The notes beneath the pieces are model-generated. The model worked only from the letters and a program-made list of their open reading frames with translations, searched no databases and was not told the DNA's origin. A stretch of 64,000 nt of DNA from Chitinophagaceae bacterium DXS. GTDB taxonomy: Bacteria; Bacteroidota; Bacteroidia; Chitinophagales; Chitinophagaceae. The position numbers and the translations under genes were made by a program. Below, piece by piece: positions 26,499-35,699 of this stretch. How positions within the stretch are numbered: position 1 is the first letter of the stretch; the number at the start of each line of letters is the position of its first letter. The stretch spans positions 341,129 to 405,128 of the forward strand of contig CP128386.1 of NCBI GenBank assembly GCA_030345135.1, read 5' to 3'.

Positions 26499-26849
26499 GT
26501 AGCAGCGACGCGGCGATAAATTACGAGATACAACTTTTTTTGCTTGTGTCCCTACCGCTATCTGGCGCTTTTTCTTACTTTTCTCTTTTTAATTCTTTGT
26601 GTCGCTTAGTGTCTATTGTGTGGTTTAAAAAAAGAAACAATTTTATTGCCCAGGCCCCACTTATCCATCTACGGTTACAAATGCATATTCCACTTTGCCC
26701 CTCCAATGCTATTGACCATCCACATTATCGTTACAGAAATATATTCTTTATCGCTCCAGAAGAAGTAAATTTATATGCAAGCAATAACCAAACTGCTGAT
26801 CTACAAATAATCGTTCCTCTTAATTGCTGACAACTTAAAAAAATAATCC
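26499..26849. other. Intergenic region between the fragment and the FAD oxidase gene
   Basis: No convincing gene is seen. It includes a degenerate TTTGTGTCGCTTAGTGTC stretch of the dispersed intergenic repeat type (26597-26614). A 96-codon plus frame (26540-26830) has random-looking composition and no family resemblance. Confidence 0.5.
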
Positions 26850-28214
26850 ATGGATAAAAGAACATTCATACAAACAATGTCGGTTTTAACCGGTGGTGTA
26901 ATTTTATCAGATCTAACTGGCTGCAATTCTTCTCAAAAACCTACTCCAATGAACGGGCATCTTACAAACTGGGCTGGCAATTTAACTTACAGTACTGATC
27001 ATGTGCACTATCCAACGTCGGTTGAACAGGTACAGGAAGTTGTTAAAAAGTGTAATAAGATCAGGGCGCTTGGATCAAGACATTCATTCAATACAATCGC
27101 AGACAGTACAGAAAACCAGCTCTCGCTACAGCAGATGAATAAGGTATTATCGTTAGATAAAACGGCAAATACGATAACCGTACAGTCCGGAACACGCTAT
27201 GGTGATTTTGCCCCATATCTTGATGAAAACGGCTATGCTTTGGCAAACCTGGCTTCATTGCCACATATTACTGTTGCAGGAGCTTGTGCCACCGGCACAC
27301 ACGGCTCTGGTGTAGACAATGGGAATTTATCTACCTCGGTTTCTGCAATTGAATTTGTTAATGCCGCAGGGGATGTTGTTGCCCTTTCAAAGAACAAAGA
27401 CGGAGATAAGTTTTATGGTGCCGTCGTTAATCTTGGCGCGATCGGCATACTCTCAAAAGTTACCCTTGATATTATACCAACCTTTAAAATGAAACAGGTT
27501 GTATATCTTAATATGCCAATGGAGGAATTAAGGAATAATTTTGCAGACCTTGAATCTAAAGGTTATAGCGTAAGCCTGTTCACCGACTGGAAAAATAAAA
27601 ACATTAATGAAGTCTGGATAAAAAGCCGCGTTGTTGACGATGATAATACAACGGCCGCGCCGGAATTATATGGTGCAAAACTTGCCACAAAAAATATGCA
27701 TCCTATAGCAGATCAGTCAGCTGAAAATGTTACCGACCAAATGGGCATTCCAGGCACGTGGTATGAAAGAATGCCGCATTTTAAAATGGGTTTTAAGCCC
27801 AGCGCAGGAAAAGAATTACAGGCTGAATATTTTGTGCCTATTGAAAATGCCTATGAAGCTATAATGGCTGTACAAAAACTAAATGAAAAAATATCACCCC
27901 ACCTCTTTATAACGGAAATACGCACTATTAAAACTGATGAACTCTGGATGAGTCCTTGTTATAGGCAGACCTCTGTCGCAATCCATTTTACATGGAAGCA
28001 GGAGACAGACGCAGTAATGAGTTTGTTGCCGTTGATTGAAGCACAACTTTCTCCTTTCAATGCTAAGCCACATTGGGCAAAGCTGTTTACAATGCAGCCA
28101 CGTATTTTACAATCACGTTATAAAAGGCTTTCAGATTTTAAACAACTGGTTGCTGAATATGATCCCTCCGGAAAGTTTAAAAATGAATTCTTGCAAAAGA
28201 ATATTTATAGCTAA
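26850..28214 (+). CDS. FAD-linked oxidase, alditol oxidase / aldonolactone oxidase type
   Basis: The 454-residue protein belongs to the VAO/PCMH flavoprotein group. It has an N-terminal export signal with a lipobox-like ILSDLTGC. The FAD-binding region includes IRALGSRHSFNTIAD (the His of HSFN is the usual covalent flavin site in AldO), TVQSGTRYGDF and HITVAGACATGTHGSG. The C-terminal ALO-type domain ends KPHWAKLF...YDPSGKFKNEFL. These enzymes oxidise alditols or aldono-lactones with O2, producing hydrogen peroxide. Export as a periplasmic lipoprotein is inferred from the cysteine near residue 25. The substrate is unknown. Confidence 0.87.
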   Translation: MDKRTFIQTMSVLTGGVILSDLTGCNSSQKPTPMNGHLTNWAGNLTYSTDHVHYPTSVEQVQEVVKKCNKIRALGSRHSFNTIADSTENQLSLQQMNKVLSLDKTANTITVQSGTRYGDFAPYLDENGYALANLASLPHITVAGACATGTHGSGVDNGNLSTSVSAIEFVNAAGDVVALSKNKDGDKFYGAVVNLGAIGILSKVTLDIIPTFKMKQVVYLNMPMEELRNNFADLESKGYSVSLFTDWKNKNINEVWIKSRVVDDDNTTAAPELYGAKLATKNMHPIADQSAENVTDQMGIPGTWYERMPHFKMGFKPSAGKELQAEYFVPIENAYEAIMAVQKLNEKISPHLFITEIRTIKTDELWMSPCYRQTSVAIHFTWKQETDAVMSLLPLIEAQLSPFNAKPHWAKLFTMQPRILQSRYKRLSDFKQLVAEYDPSGKFKNEFLQKNIYS

Positions 28215-28532
28215 CCAATTTATTGTAGTTGTTATTTTTTGTTTAGTTAGTTCACCGTTATATGTGACATGAATTTATATGTTCTGGTGCTGATGCCTGG
28301 TGGTATTGTATCCCTTAGTTTAACCTGAGCTCGCGCTTAAAGCCGGGCTTGTCAATCCTGTAAGCCTCTATAGAATGCATGGGCGATGTGTGGAAAAGGG
28401 TAGATGATTGGAATAAACGATTGATGCAATCTAAATAGATGAAAATTTTTTTAAATCAGGAACGAATATGGCAAATATACAGTCATGCTATTGGACAATA
28501 TATAGTTAATCCTTTTTATTAAATCACCTGAT
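28215..28532. other. Intergenic region, no feature recognised
   Basis: No open frame, RNA structure or repeat could be supported. The right part presumably holds the promoter of the following lipoprotein gene. Confidence 0.4.
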
Positions 28533-29051
28533 ATGAAATTACTTGTCGCGATAGTATTAATTACTTCGTTTTTTTCGTGTAAAAAAGACAGTATACAGTA
28601 CGCCAGTGAATTTGAAAAAAGCAAGCAGGCCTGGAATAGCTATAAAGCATCAATAGGAAATTCCTATTCTTATATCATTTATAGCGGTTCAGTGTTTGGC
28701 GGTTATGCAGAGACTAAAATAACGGTGCGGAACGGAGCTGTAAAAGGCAGAAGTTATTTGGCCGGCAGTTATGTGTATAATCAGGGACAAGCACCCTTAT
28801 TGCAAATCATGAGATCCTGGACTGAAGATAGTGCAGCCTTAAATACGCATCAGGAAGGTGATGCGGCGGTTCTGCTTGATGAAATTTATGCCCAGGCGCC
28901 CACAGTTTGGCTGAATGTAGAAAAGAAAAAGAATGATGTCTATTTTACTTCTGATTCAATTGGTCTGATAACGAGTTGCGGTTATGTGCCTAAAGGTTGC
29001 CAGGATGATTGTTTTATTGGGGTTCATATTAAATCAATAACTCCGTTGTAG
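28533..29051 (+). CDS. Small secreted lipoprotein, function unknown
   Basis: The 172-residue protein starts MKLLVAIVLITSFFSCKKDS, a lipoprotein signal with the lipobox cysteine near residue 16 followed by a KKDS stretch. The mature part has one probable beta-rich domain (SYSYIIYSGSVFGGYAETKITVRNG) resembling the DUF6174-like pattern of small Bacteroidota lipoproteins, and a C-terminal CGYVPKGCQDDCFIG with three cysteines. It should be anchored in the inner or outer membrane. A short hairpin (ACTCCG at 29040-29045 with CGGAGT at 29061-29066, then TTTT) overlaps the stop and may terminate transcription. Confidence 0.65.
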   Translation: MKLLVAIVLITSFFSCKKDSIQYASEFEKSKQAWNSYKASIGNSYSYIIYSGSVFGGYAETKITVRNGAVKGRSYLAGSYVYNQGQAPLLQIMRSWTEDSAALNTHQEGDAAVLLDEIYAQAPTVWLNVEKKKNDVYFTSDSIGLITSCGYVPKGCQDDCFIGVHIKSITPL

Positions 29052-29165
29052 TTTAATGACCGGAGTTTTGGTTTATATCCCTCAAGCCCAATGGCTACAA
29101 AAAAGCCCTTTGAAAAGATTATTACTCCAATTATATGGTGTAGATCTTATTAACGGTAAATGCAT

Positions 29166-29780
29166 TTATGCTTTCTGTTTACTAAGCATCGGCTGATGTT
29201 TGATGATGAATGCTATCAATGTATCAAGTGAAATGCCGGCGCGTTCACACGCATCCTGGATGTCATCACGCGATACATTCGCTGCAAAGCCTTTTGATTT
29301 CAGTTTCTTTTTCACGCCTGCCAAATCCATACCTTCATAACCTGTTTCTCTCATTAGAGAATAAGCGTGGACAAGCCCGGATAGCTCATCAAATGCATAC
29401 AACATCTTATCCATCGTTGTTACCGGATCAACGCCAAAATAAGATGGTCCGTGTGATGCTATAGCACGTATAATTTCAGGATCGACATTACGCTGCTCCA
29501 GTTCTTCCACTATTTTTCTGCAATGAAGATCCGGCCATTGTTCCCAGTCTGCATCATGGAGTAATCCAGCCATTTCCCAGCGCCATTGATCAGCTTCGTC
29601 AAGTCCTTCTGCTTCTGCCGCCCATCGTTGCATAAGATATGCTACCTGTTGCATGTGTACACGCAATTTCTCATTTGGTACCCAATTGTTAAGAAGCGTG
29701 TAAGCTTCATCTCGGGTTAAGACTCTATTCTTATTTTCTTCGTTGCCGAAAACAGTTCTATTGAGTAGGCGATCTGTCAT
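29166..29780 (-). CDS. HD-domain hydrolase
   Basis: The 204-residue cytoplasmic protein has an HD-fold metal site: an upstream His in KLRVHMQQVAYLMQ, the HD pair in MAGLLHDADWEQWPD (about residue 93), and AIASHGPSYFGV with the following D in DKMLYAFDELSGLV. This is the pattern of HDIG-type phosphohydrolases acting on small phosphorylated substrates or nucleotides. The C-terminal sequence DLAGVKKKLKSKGFAANV is typical of the Bacteroidota subfamily. It is monocistronic in appearance, convergent with the lipoprotein gene. The substrate is not predictable. Confidence 0.82.
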   Translation of the reverse strand: MTDRLLNRTVFGNEENKNRVLTRDEAYTLLNNWVPNEKLRVHMQQVAYLMQRWAAEAEGLDEADQWRWEMAGLLHDADWEQWPDLHCRKIVEELEQRNVDPEIIRAIASHGPSYFGVDPVTTMDKMLYAFDELSGLVHAYSLMRETGYEGMDLAGVKKKLKSKGFAANVSRDDIQDACERAGISLDTLIAFIIKHQPMLSKQKA

Positions 29781-29873
29781 GAAATTACGGTTAGGTTATC
29801 TGAGCCGGGCAAAAGTATCGCAAAGAAATTACGGTTCACCTTTTTGCCGATTACCAAACAATATTAAATTTTT

Positions 29874-30536
29874 TTATTCAGCCTTAGACTTACTCCCCGG
29901 CAACCTCTTTCTTATCACCGTTATCTGACCCCTGTGGTTTGATTCGTGTTCGCAAACATGAAACCATTTGCAAAAATTGTTGGTGGGTTGGTTATTAAAG
30001 AAATGTGGATCTACCTGAGCCAGCCATTTGTGATCCCGCTTTTTAAATTCGTCAAGTGTTTTCTGGCGAACTTCGTGTAGGGCGTTTAAATAATAATCCA
30101 GATTGTTGCCCTTGATCTGTTTTCTGCCTTCGTCGCCCAGTTCCATTGCAACACCCCATTTCTTTTTATTTTCATCGCTAAAATCCTTGAGGTTGTTGAA
30201 TGTAAGATCCTGATACACTGTATCAGTCGCGGCAAGATGAAGCAACAGCGCTCCGATGGTGTTTGATTTGTCGTCAATTAAAAAGTCGAGATCCTGTTGA
30301 GTTAAGCCATTCACAGCATTAATGACAGACGCCCTGTTCCATGCCATCATGGAAACCAAAATGCCGATCTGCGGAGAATATCCTTCTAACGGACCAATAA
30401 TGTTGAGATTATCGTCGGCATAAGGGCTGGCGTAACCAAGCATCGGCAGGGCGGACAATGAACTTGCTCCAGCTATGGTCAATGCGGTTTGTTGAATGAA
30501 TGTCCTTCTGTGTAATGCGGTTGAATTGGTCTTCAT
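29874..30536 (-). CDS. Exported DinB-family protein with twin-arginine signal
   Basis: The 220-residue protein begins with a Tat-like signal (HRRTFIQQTALTIAGASSLSALPMLGYA) and is therefore probably exported folded. The mature part is a four-helix DinB/YfiT-like domain. Metal-ligand histidines lie in LLLHLAATDTVY and in FHVCEHESNHRGQI, the standard third motif. DinB-like proteins are thiol- or metal-dependent enzymes of mostly unknown reaction, and the exported form is less common than the cytosolic one at 44543-45040. No operon partner is evident. Confidence 0.82.
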   Translation of the reverse strand: MKTNSTALHRRTFIQQTALTIAGASSLSALPMLGYASPYADDNLNIIGPLEGYSPQIGILVSMMAWNRASVINAVNGLTQQDLDFLIDDKSNTIGALLLHLAATDTVYQDLTFNNLKDFSDENKKKWGVAMELGDEGRKQIKGNNLDYYLNALHEVRQKTLDEFKKRDHKWLAQVDPHFFNNQPTNNFCKWFHVCEHESNHRGQITVIRKRLPGSKSKAE

Positions 30537-30903
30537 ACAATTTGTTTTGTGTGGTGATGAATGTTTCTATTTAGTGAGTAAAGAGAAAATGTTGTTGCCT
30601 TGCTGTACTTAAACGAGTAACTGTGTTAGAAAGAGCCTTTTAGTAACGGTGAAGCCTGCCTGTTAGCAATGAAAACGACATTGAAACTACAAAATCCACC
30701 GGGTATTATCGAATGGCCATGTTTAAAAAATTAATTACGCCAGGTCCCCATATTGCAATATTGCCTGTTCTGATACCTGATTTATGCCAACCAGCCTGTG
30801 CCTGCATTGCGCCCGATTCTTCACTACCCAGTACCCCGCGGCGCAAGCAAAGGGCAGGCAAGCTTTTTAGTCCGAGGCTTTTATGTTGTCGTTTTATAAA
30901 GTA
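30537..30903. other. Intergenic region, no feature recognised
   Basis: About 370 bases lie between two minus-strand genes. An 83-codon plus frame (30713-30964) overlaps the next gene's 3' end and looks random. No RNA gene or repeat is seen. Confidence 0.4.
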
Positions 30904-33900
30904 TTATCTGGCTATAAGCATGTTTTTGGTTGCTATTAATTTGCCATCAACATATAATGAATAATAATAAGTGCCAGACGCGAGTGTTCTTGTATTTACA
31001 TTCAAGGACCCCTTTCCGCTTCCGCTTACATTTATGGTCTGCAATACTTTTCCACCCTGTTCTGTAATAACTATCTGCGCCTTTGTGAAGGCTGTTGGAA
31101 GTGTATAGCCAATGGTAGTTGAGTTGTTAAATGGATTAGGAACATTTTGATCAAGAGATGCGCTGCTAACGTTTACACTGGTAGATGAAGGCATTTTTAA
31201 CATTGCCTCAATTCTGTCAAGTCTCGATTGAATAGCATCATTCTCTTGTTTGAGAGAGAGATTTTCCTGCTTCAGATCCTCATTTTCTTTGTTTAGTTCT
31301 TGTACAGCCTTTACCAATGGTACCACAAAATCCGCATAACTTAGTCCGTATAGATCGTTGTCGTTTTGTGGTTTGTATAAGCCACTGAAATCATAGCTGA
31401 TCTTTTTTGCAGCGGTTTCCACTTCCTGTGCAACAAAGCCTGTATATAGTTTTTTTTCTTTTGCAGCTATAGATTTATCCTCTACAGTTTTGGCCTGCAC
31501 AAATCCATCCCCGTCAGCTGATTGATCTTCCGTTCTTCTTTGTGTAGTTCCCATCGCATCATTCATGCCGTGAATGTTATAGTAATAGGTGACCGGACGA
31601 AGCTTCAGTATAAATTCAAGTCCCGGCACATTTTCTTTCAAATCCTTTTTATAACGGCCATCAGAATAAATAACAAAACTGCCTGCTGCTTTAACGGCAG
31701 TAACAGATGTATTCCCCAGCATCACCTGGTTGCTGGCGGTGGCTATAGCCAGGTTGCCAAGTGCTGTGGAATTGGATAAATTATTTTTGCCGTCATCCGC
31801 ACCATACCCGATAAAAGTATTTGAGCTGCCAATGGTTACAGTGTTGCCGGCGTGGTAGCCTATATAGGTATTGTTGGGACCAGTACTATTGTTGATGCCT
31901 GCTTTTGAGCCAAGTGCAGTGCTATGTCCTCCGCCAGTTAAATTATACAAAGCAGAATCGCCTATTGCTACCAGGTTGCTGACTCCATTGTTTTTATAGA
32001 GGCTCAGAATACCTATGGCTACATTTGAATTTCCATTTTTGTTGTTATACAGTGCAGCAAATCCGCTGGCGGTATTATAGTTACCTGATTGATTATTTAA
32101 AAGAGAATTAACACCAGAGGCTACGTTATCATTTCCGGATGTGTTTTGATAAAGGGAGTAGTCGCCGGTTCCGGTATTGTTAGATCCGGATAAGTTGTGA
32201 AAAAGTGAAGCTCCTCCCAAGGCTGTATTAGTATTGCCGTTTACATTGAGTCGTAAACTCTCATATCCAAGAGCAGTATTTGCATCGCCTGAAATATTGC
32301 TATACAATGAATAGCTGCCTACAGCAGTGTTCCCGCTTTCTGTAATATTGTTGTACATTGCCATATATCCCAAAGCTGTATTTAAATAACCGGTGGTATT
32401 AGAAAATAAAGCTTTTGAACCGATGGCCGTATTGAACTCGCCGCCCCCTGTACTTTGACTATATAAGGCAGAATCGCCAATCGCTACAAGGTTGTGACCG
32501 TCCACATTTTTAAATAGTGCATTCGTACCAATTGATACATTAGAATATCCTGTAGTGTTTGAAAACGCTGACTGATAGCCGTAAGATGTATTGGAACTGC
32601 CTGATGTGTTTCTTGATAAAGCAGCAATGCCTGTTGCAGTGTTGTTAGAGCCGGAAGTATTGGAATACAAAACAACTCCACCGATACCTACATTATTGCT
32701 GCCAGAATTGTTTGTATATAGTGCGTGGCTGCCATAAGCAACATTCTCGTTCCCTGCTACATTAGTATATAAAGTGTATGATCCTGTTGCCGTATTGTCG
32801 TTCCCCGTAGTATTTGAAAACAAGGATTTATGGCCTACCGCAACATTGCCCCCTAAGCCAGCAGACTGGTTAAACAGTGCGGAGTCTCCTACTGCAACCA
32901 AATGAGTTCCGGTTGTATTTAAATTCAACGCGGCCATTCCTAGTGCGACATTGCCGAAGCCGGTTGTATTTGAATAAAGGGAGGAGGTGCCCATGGCAGT
33001 GTTAAACTGCCCGGTGGTGTTCTTGTACATAGCCTGTGCGCCCACTGCAACATTGTAGTTGCTTGTTGTAGCGTTTGTTAAGGCGCCTGCACCAATTGCT
33101 GTATTTGAAAATCCTGAAGTGTTAGATAACAATACGTTGTGCCCAACCGCAGTATTATCATGCCCGTTTGTGTTGTTATAAAGTGAAAGACTTCCCACGG
33201 CAATATTAAATGATCCTGTAATGTTTGCCAGCATTGTGCTGGAGCCAATCGCAACGTTGTACGATCCCGTTGTGTTAGCATACAGAGCTGCCGATCCCAG
33301 GGCTGCATTATTGCTGCCGGTGCTTGTGCTGAACATAGCTCTGTAACCGGATGCGGTATTATTATTACCAGTGGTGCTACTGAATAAAGATTTCGATCCA
33401 ACGGCTGTATTGTTACCTGTGCTGCCGTTCTGGTTAAACAATGCTGAATCGCCTATTGCAACGAGATTTCTGCCCGAGGTATTTTTAAAAAGAGCATTTA
33501 TGCCAATTGCAATATTTGAATAACCGGTGGTATTTGAATACGCTGATTGCGTGCCTACAGCTACATTGTTATTTCCCGTTTTATTATTGTTAAGCGATCT
33601 GTATCCGATGCCCGTATTGGCAATGCCCGAAGTATTACTGGTTAACGCATATGTTCCTGCACTGGCGTTATAAGAACCTGTAGTCAGCGCATGCAGGCCC
33701 TGTTGGCCGATTGCGGCATTGTTTGTGCCTGTGAGCGATGTATTCCCTGCATTATTGCCCATAAAAAAATTACCTGTGCCTCTTGCATGGATTGTAAGTG
33801 TATTTTTGAAATAGATTTGGCTGTCCAGGTAAATTGTCCGCCATCCTTTTGTGTTGCTGCCAATATCTTTAGCGTTATCCAGCGAAGGTGTAAGGGATTG

Positions 33901-34014
33901 GTTTACCGAAGTCGGAGAAATAAGGTTTGATAAGGATGTGTTTGCCTGGGAAAAAGCAAAAAGGGCATTGCATAACGGTACAATTGATAACACTGCAGTG
34001 CGGAATGTTTTCAT
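30904..34014 (-). CDS. Large repeat surface protein: YadA-like head repeats, S74 chaperone domain and T9SS sorting domain
   Basis: The 1036-residue protein has a signal peptide and then some 700 residues of tandem units of about 23-24 residues of the form NTTGxxNxAxGxxxLxxN. These resemble the left-handed beta-roll head repeats of trimeric autotransporter adhesins. SDGRYKKDLKENVPGLEFILKLRPVTYYYN (in pieces near 790-820) marks an endosialidase-type S74 intramolecular chaperone domain, followed by a coiled coil (ELNKENEDLKQENLSLKQEN). The end NVPNPFNNSTTIGYTLP to the terminus is a type A type-IX-secretion sorting domain. It is predicted to be a trimeric, surface-attached fibre. The DNA repeat has a period of about 70 bp. 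Confidence 0.87.
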   Translation of the reverse strand: MKTFRTAVLSIVPLCNALFAFSQANTSLSNLISPTSVNQSLTPSLDNAKDIGSNTKGWRTIYLDSQIYFKNTLTIHARGTGNFFMGNNAGNTSLTGTNNAAIGQQGLHALTTGSYNASAGTYALTSNTSGIANTGIGYRSLNNNKTGNNNVAVGTQSAYSNTTGYSNIAIGINALFKNTSGRNLVAIGDSALFNQNGSTGNNTAVGSKSLFSSTTGNNNTASGYRAMFSTSTGSNNAALGSAALYANTTGSYNVAIGSSTMLANITGSFNIAVGSLSLYNNTNGHDNTAVGHNVLLSNTSGFSNTAIGAGALTNATTSNYNVAVGAQAMYKNTTGQFNTAMGTSSLYSNTTGFGNVALGMAALNLNTTGTHLVAVGDSALFNQSAGLGGNVAVGHKSLFSNTTGNDNTATGSYTLYTNVAGNENVAYGSHALYTNNSGSNNVGIGGVVLYSNTSGSNNTATGIAALSRNTSGSSNTSYGYQSAFSNTTGYSNVSIGTNALFKNVDGHNLVAIGDSALYSQSTGGGEFNTAIGSKALFSNTTGYLNTALGYMAMYNNITESGNTAVGSYSLYSNISGDANTALGYESLRLNVNGNTNTALGGASLFHNLSGSNNTGTGDYSLYQNTSGNDNVASGVNSLLNNQSGNYNTASGFAALYNNKNGNSNVAIGILSLYKNNGVSNLVAIGDSALYNLTGGGHSTALGSKAGINNSTGPNNTYIGYHAGNTVTIGSSNTFIGYGADDGKNNLSNSTALGNLAIATASNQVMLGNTSVTAVKAAGSFVIYSDGRYKKDLKENVPGLEFILKLRPVTYYYNIHGMNDAMGTTQRRTEDQSADGDGFVQAKTVEDKSIAAKEKKLYTGFVAQEVETAAKKISYDFSGLYKPQNDNDLYGLSYADFVVPLVKAVQELNKENEDLKQENLSLKQENDAIQSRLDRIEAMLKMPSSTSVNVSSASLDQNVPNPFNNSTTIGYTLPTAFTKAQIVITEQGGKVLQTINVSGSGKGSLNVNTRTLASGTYYYSLYVDGKLIATKNMLIAR

Positions 34015-34262
34015 ACAAATGAATTTAGAGTTATAAAAAAATGACAGAAAACCGGATGCAGATATTGTGGAGGTTGGAACAAAATAAATAATGTGCCTTA
34101 TAAATGCAAGAGTGCTAATGAAAAATGGCTTTCAAAGGCTAAAATAGGACAGCAGCTTCGCAGGGAGGCGCAGGCTTCGGACAGTCAGGCCTTGTTACGA
34201 AAATGACACAGCTTTCATAATAAGAATTTCGGTACATTCGTGTAATTTTAATATGTCTGAAC

Positions 34263-35564
34263 ATGCGAACAAAGTTTATTCTATTATCTATTTTGATGTT
34301 TGCTTTCTCTGCATCTCTTGTTGCTCAAAACAAGAAAGAGCTTGCCAAAAAAATATTATCTGATAAGAAAATGGATACCGTTTATGCAATGGCTGAAAAG
34401 CTATTGGCTAAAGGGTTTAATGCGGGCGACGGATATCCGCAGGTTTGGATCCGGGACATGAATACGTTTATTGAAACATCATGTAAAGTGTACAATACCG
34501 ATACTATTCGCAAAAATTTGCTGACGTTTTATCGTTTGCAGCAACCGAACGGAGAAATTGTTGATGGGTATGTGTTGAAAGGACATGTTACGTGGAATGA
34601 TCCCAATATATACACAAGTGATCTCGACCCCGGGCACGTAGGATTTAAAAATACGGTTGAGACGGATCAGGAAACATCGTTGATACAGGCTATTGCCAAA
34701 TACATACGTGTAACGGGAGATGCTTCAATTTTAAACGAAAAGATCGGTGGAAAAACTGTGTTGGAAAGGATGGCTTTTTCTATTGATTATTTATTAAAGA
34801 ACAGGTATTCTGAAAAATATCAATTGTTAACCGGGGCAACCACACAGGATTGGGGTGACGTGCAAATTGAAGGAGGTGCTGTTGTGGATGTAGACGAAAA
34901 TACGCACTGGGCAATTGACGTGTATGATAATGCAATGTTTGTAATTGCGCTAAATGATATGATTGGCTTTACAAAACTAACTGCCGGCAAGCAAAAATGG
35001 ATGAATCTGAAGCAGTTAACTTCCACTAACATTCGCAAATATTTGTGGGATGAAAAGAATCACAAATTTATTCCGCACCTGTATGTTAATGGTTCTCCCT
35101 TTCCTGCTGATTTTGACGAGAACAAAATGCATTATCACGGCGGAACAGCAGTGGCTATTGAAGCTGGCCTTCTGTCAAAAGAAGAAATCGCGTTGGTAAA
35201 CAAACAGATGTTAAAAAATGTAGCGTTGTCTGGTGCGCCTTCCATCGGGCTGACTATTTATCCGCCTTATCCTGAAGGGATCTACAAAAACTCCAATGCA
35301 TCCAAACTGTATGTTTATCAAAATGGCGGCGACTGGCATTGGTTTGGCGGAAGAATGATACAACAATTAGTTGCCAACGGTTTTCCGCAGGAAGCATATG
35401 ATGAAATTCAGCCAATGCTCAGTATCGTGCTCAAACACAGTAAGTTTTATGAGTGGTATGGTGTGCATGGAGAGCCAAGCGGTAGTGGTGATTTTAAGGG
35501 AAGTGCAGGGGTGTTGTCTACAGCTATTGTAATGCTTCGTGACTGGGCACAGAAAAATAAATAA
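34263..35564 (+). CDS. Secreted six-hairpin glycosidase-like protein
   Basis: The 433-residue exported protein (signal peptide ending near SLVAQ) is alpha-helical with motifs of (alpha/alpha)6-barrel glycosidases: YPQVWIRDMNTFIETS near residue 60, YWND-like GHVTWNDPNIYTSDLDPG, ATTQDWGDV, WAIDVYDNAMF, and the C-terminal QNGGDWHWFGGRMIQQL and EWYGVHGEPSGSGDFKGSAG. The pattern recalls amylo-glucosidase and GH63-like proteins, but I cannot name the CAZy family. The substrate is probably an oligosaccharide in the periplasm. A terminator lies 22 bases after the stop. Confidence 0.72.
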   Translation: MRTKFILLSILMFAFSASLVAQNKKELAKKILSDKKMDTVYAMAEKLLAKGFNAGDGYPQVWIRDMNTFIETSCKVYNTDTIRKNLLTFYRLQQPNGEIVDGYVLKGHVTWNDPNIYTSDLDPGHVGFKNTVETDQETSLIQAIAKYIRVTGDASILNEKIGGKTVLERMAFSIDYLLKNRYSEKYQLLTGATTQDWGDVQIEGGAVVDVDENTHWAIDVYDNAMFVIALNDMIGFTKLTAGKQKWMNLKQLTSTNIRKYLWDEKNHKFIPHLYVNGSPFPADFDENKMHYHGGTAVAIEAGLLSKEEIALVNKQMLKNVALSGAPSIGLTIYPPYPEGIYKNSNASKLYVYQNGGDWHWFGGRMIQQLVANGFPQEAYDEIQPMLSIVLKHSKFYEWYGVHGEPSGSGDFKGSAGVLSTAIVMLRDWAQKNK

Positions 35565-35586
35565 AGCCTGGTTTTAGATAATGTAT

Positions 35587-35615
35587 GCCGGAACTGTATT
35601 GGTCCGGCTTTTTTT
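35587..35615 (+). terminator. Rho-independent terminator of the glycosidase-like gene
   Basis: GCCGGA (35587-35592) pairs with TCCGGC (35603-35608) and is followed by TTTTTTT. Confidence 0.8.
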
Positions 35616-35699
35616 ATTTGGGGTGCTTCCGGTCGAATCTTTAATTATTAAATAAACTACGCATTTGAAAACTGGTATAATTGATGCTTTATTGATTAT

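Noticed and set aside
26540-26830. 96-codon plus-strand frame before the FAD oxidase
   Set aside because: It includes a dispersed intergenic repeat and shows no coding-like pattern or signal.
30713-30964. 83-codon plus-strand frame
   Set aside because: It overlaps the 3' end of the large surface protein gene in antisense and has no family match.
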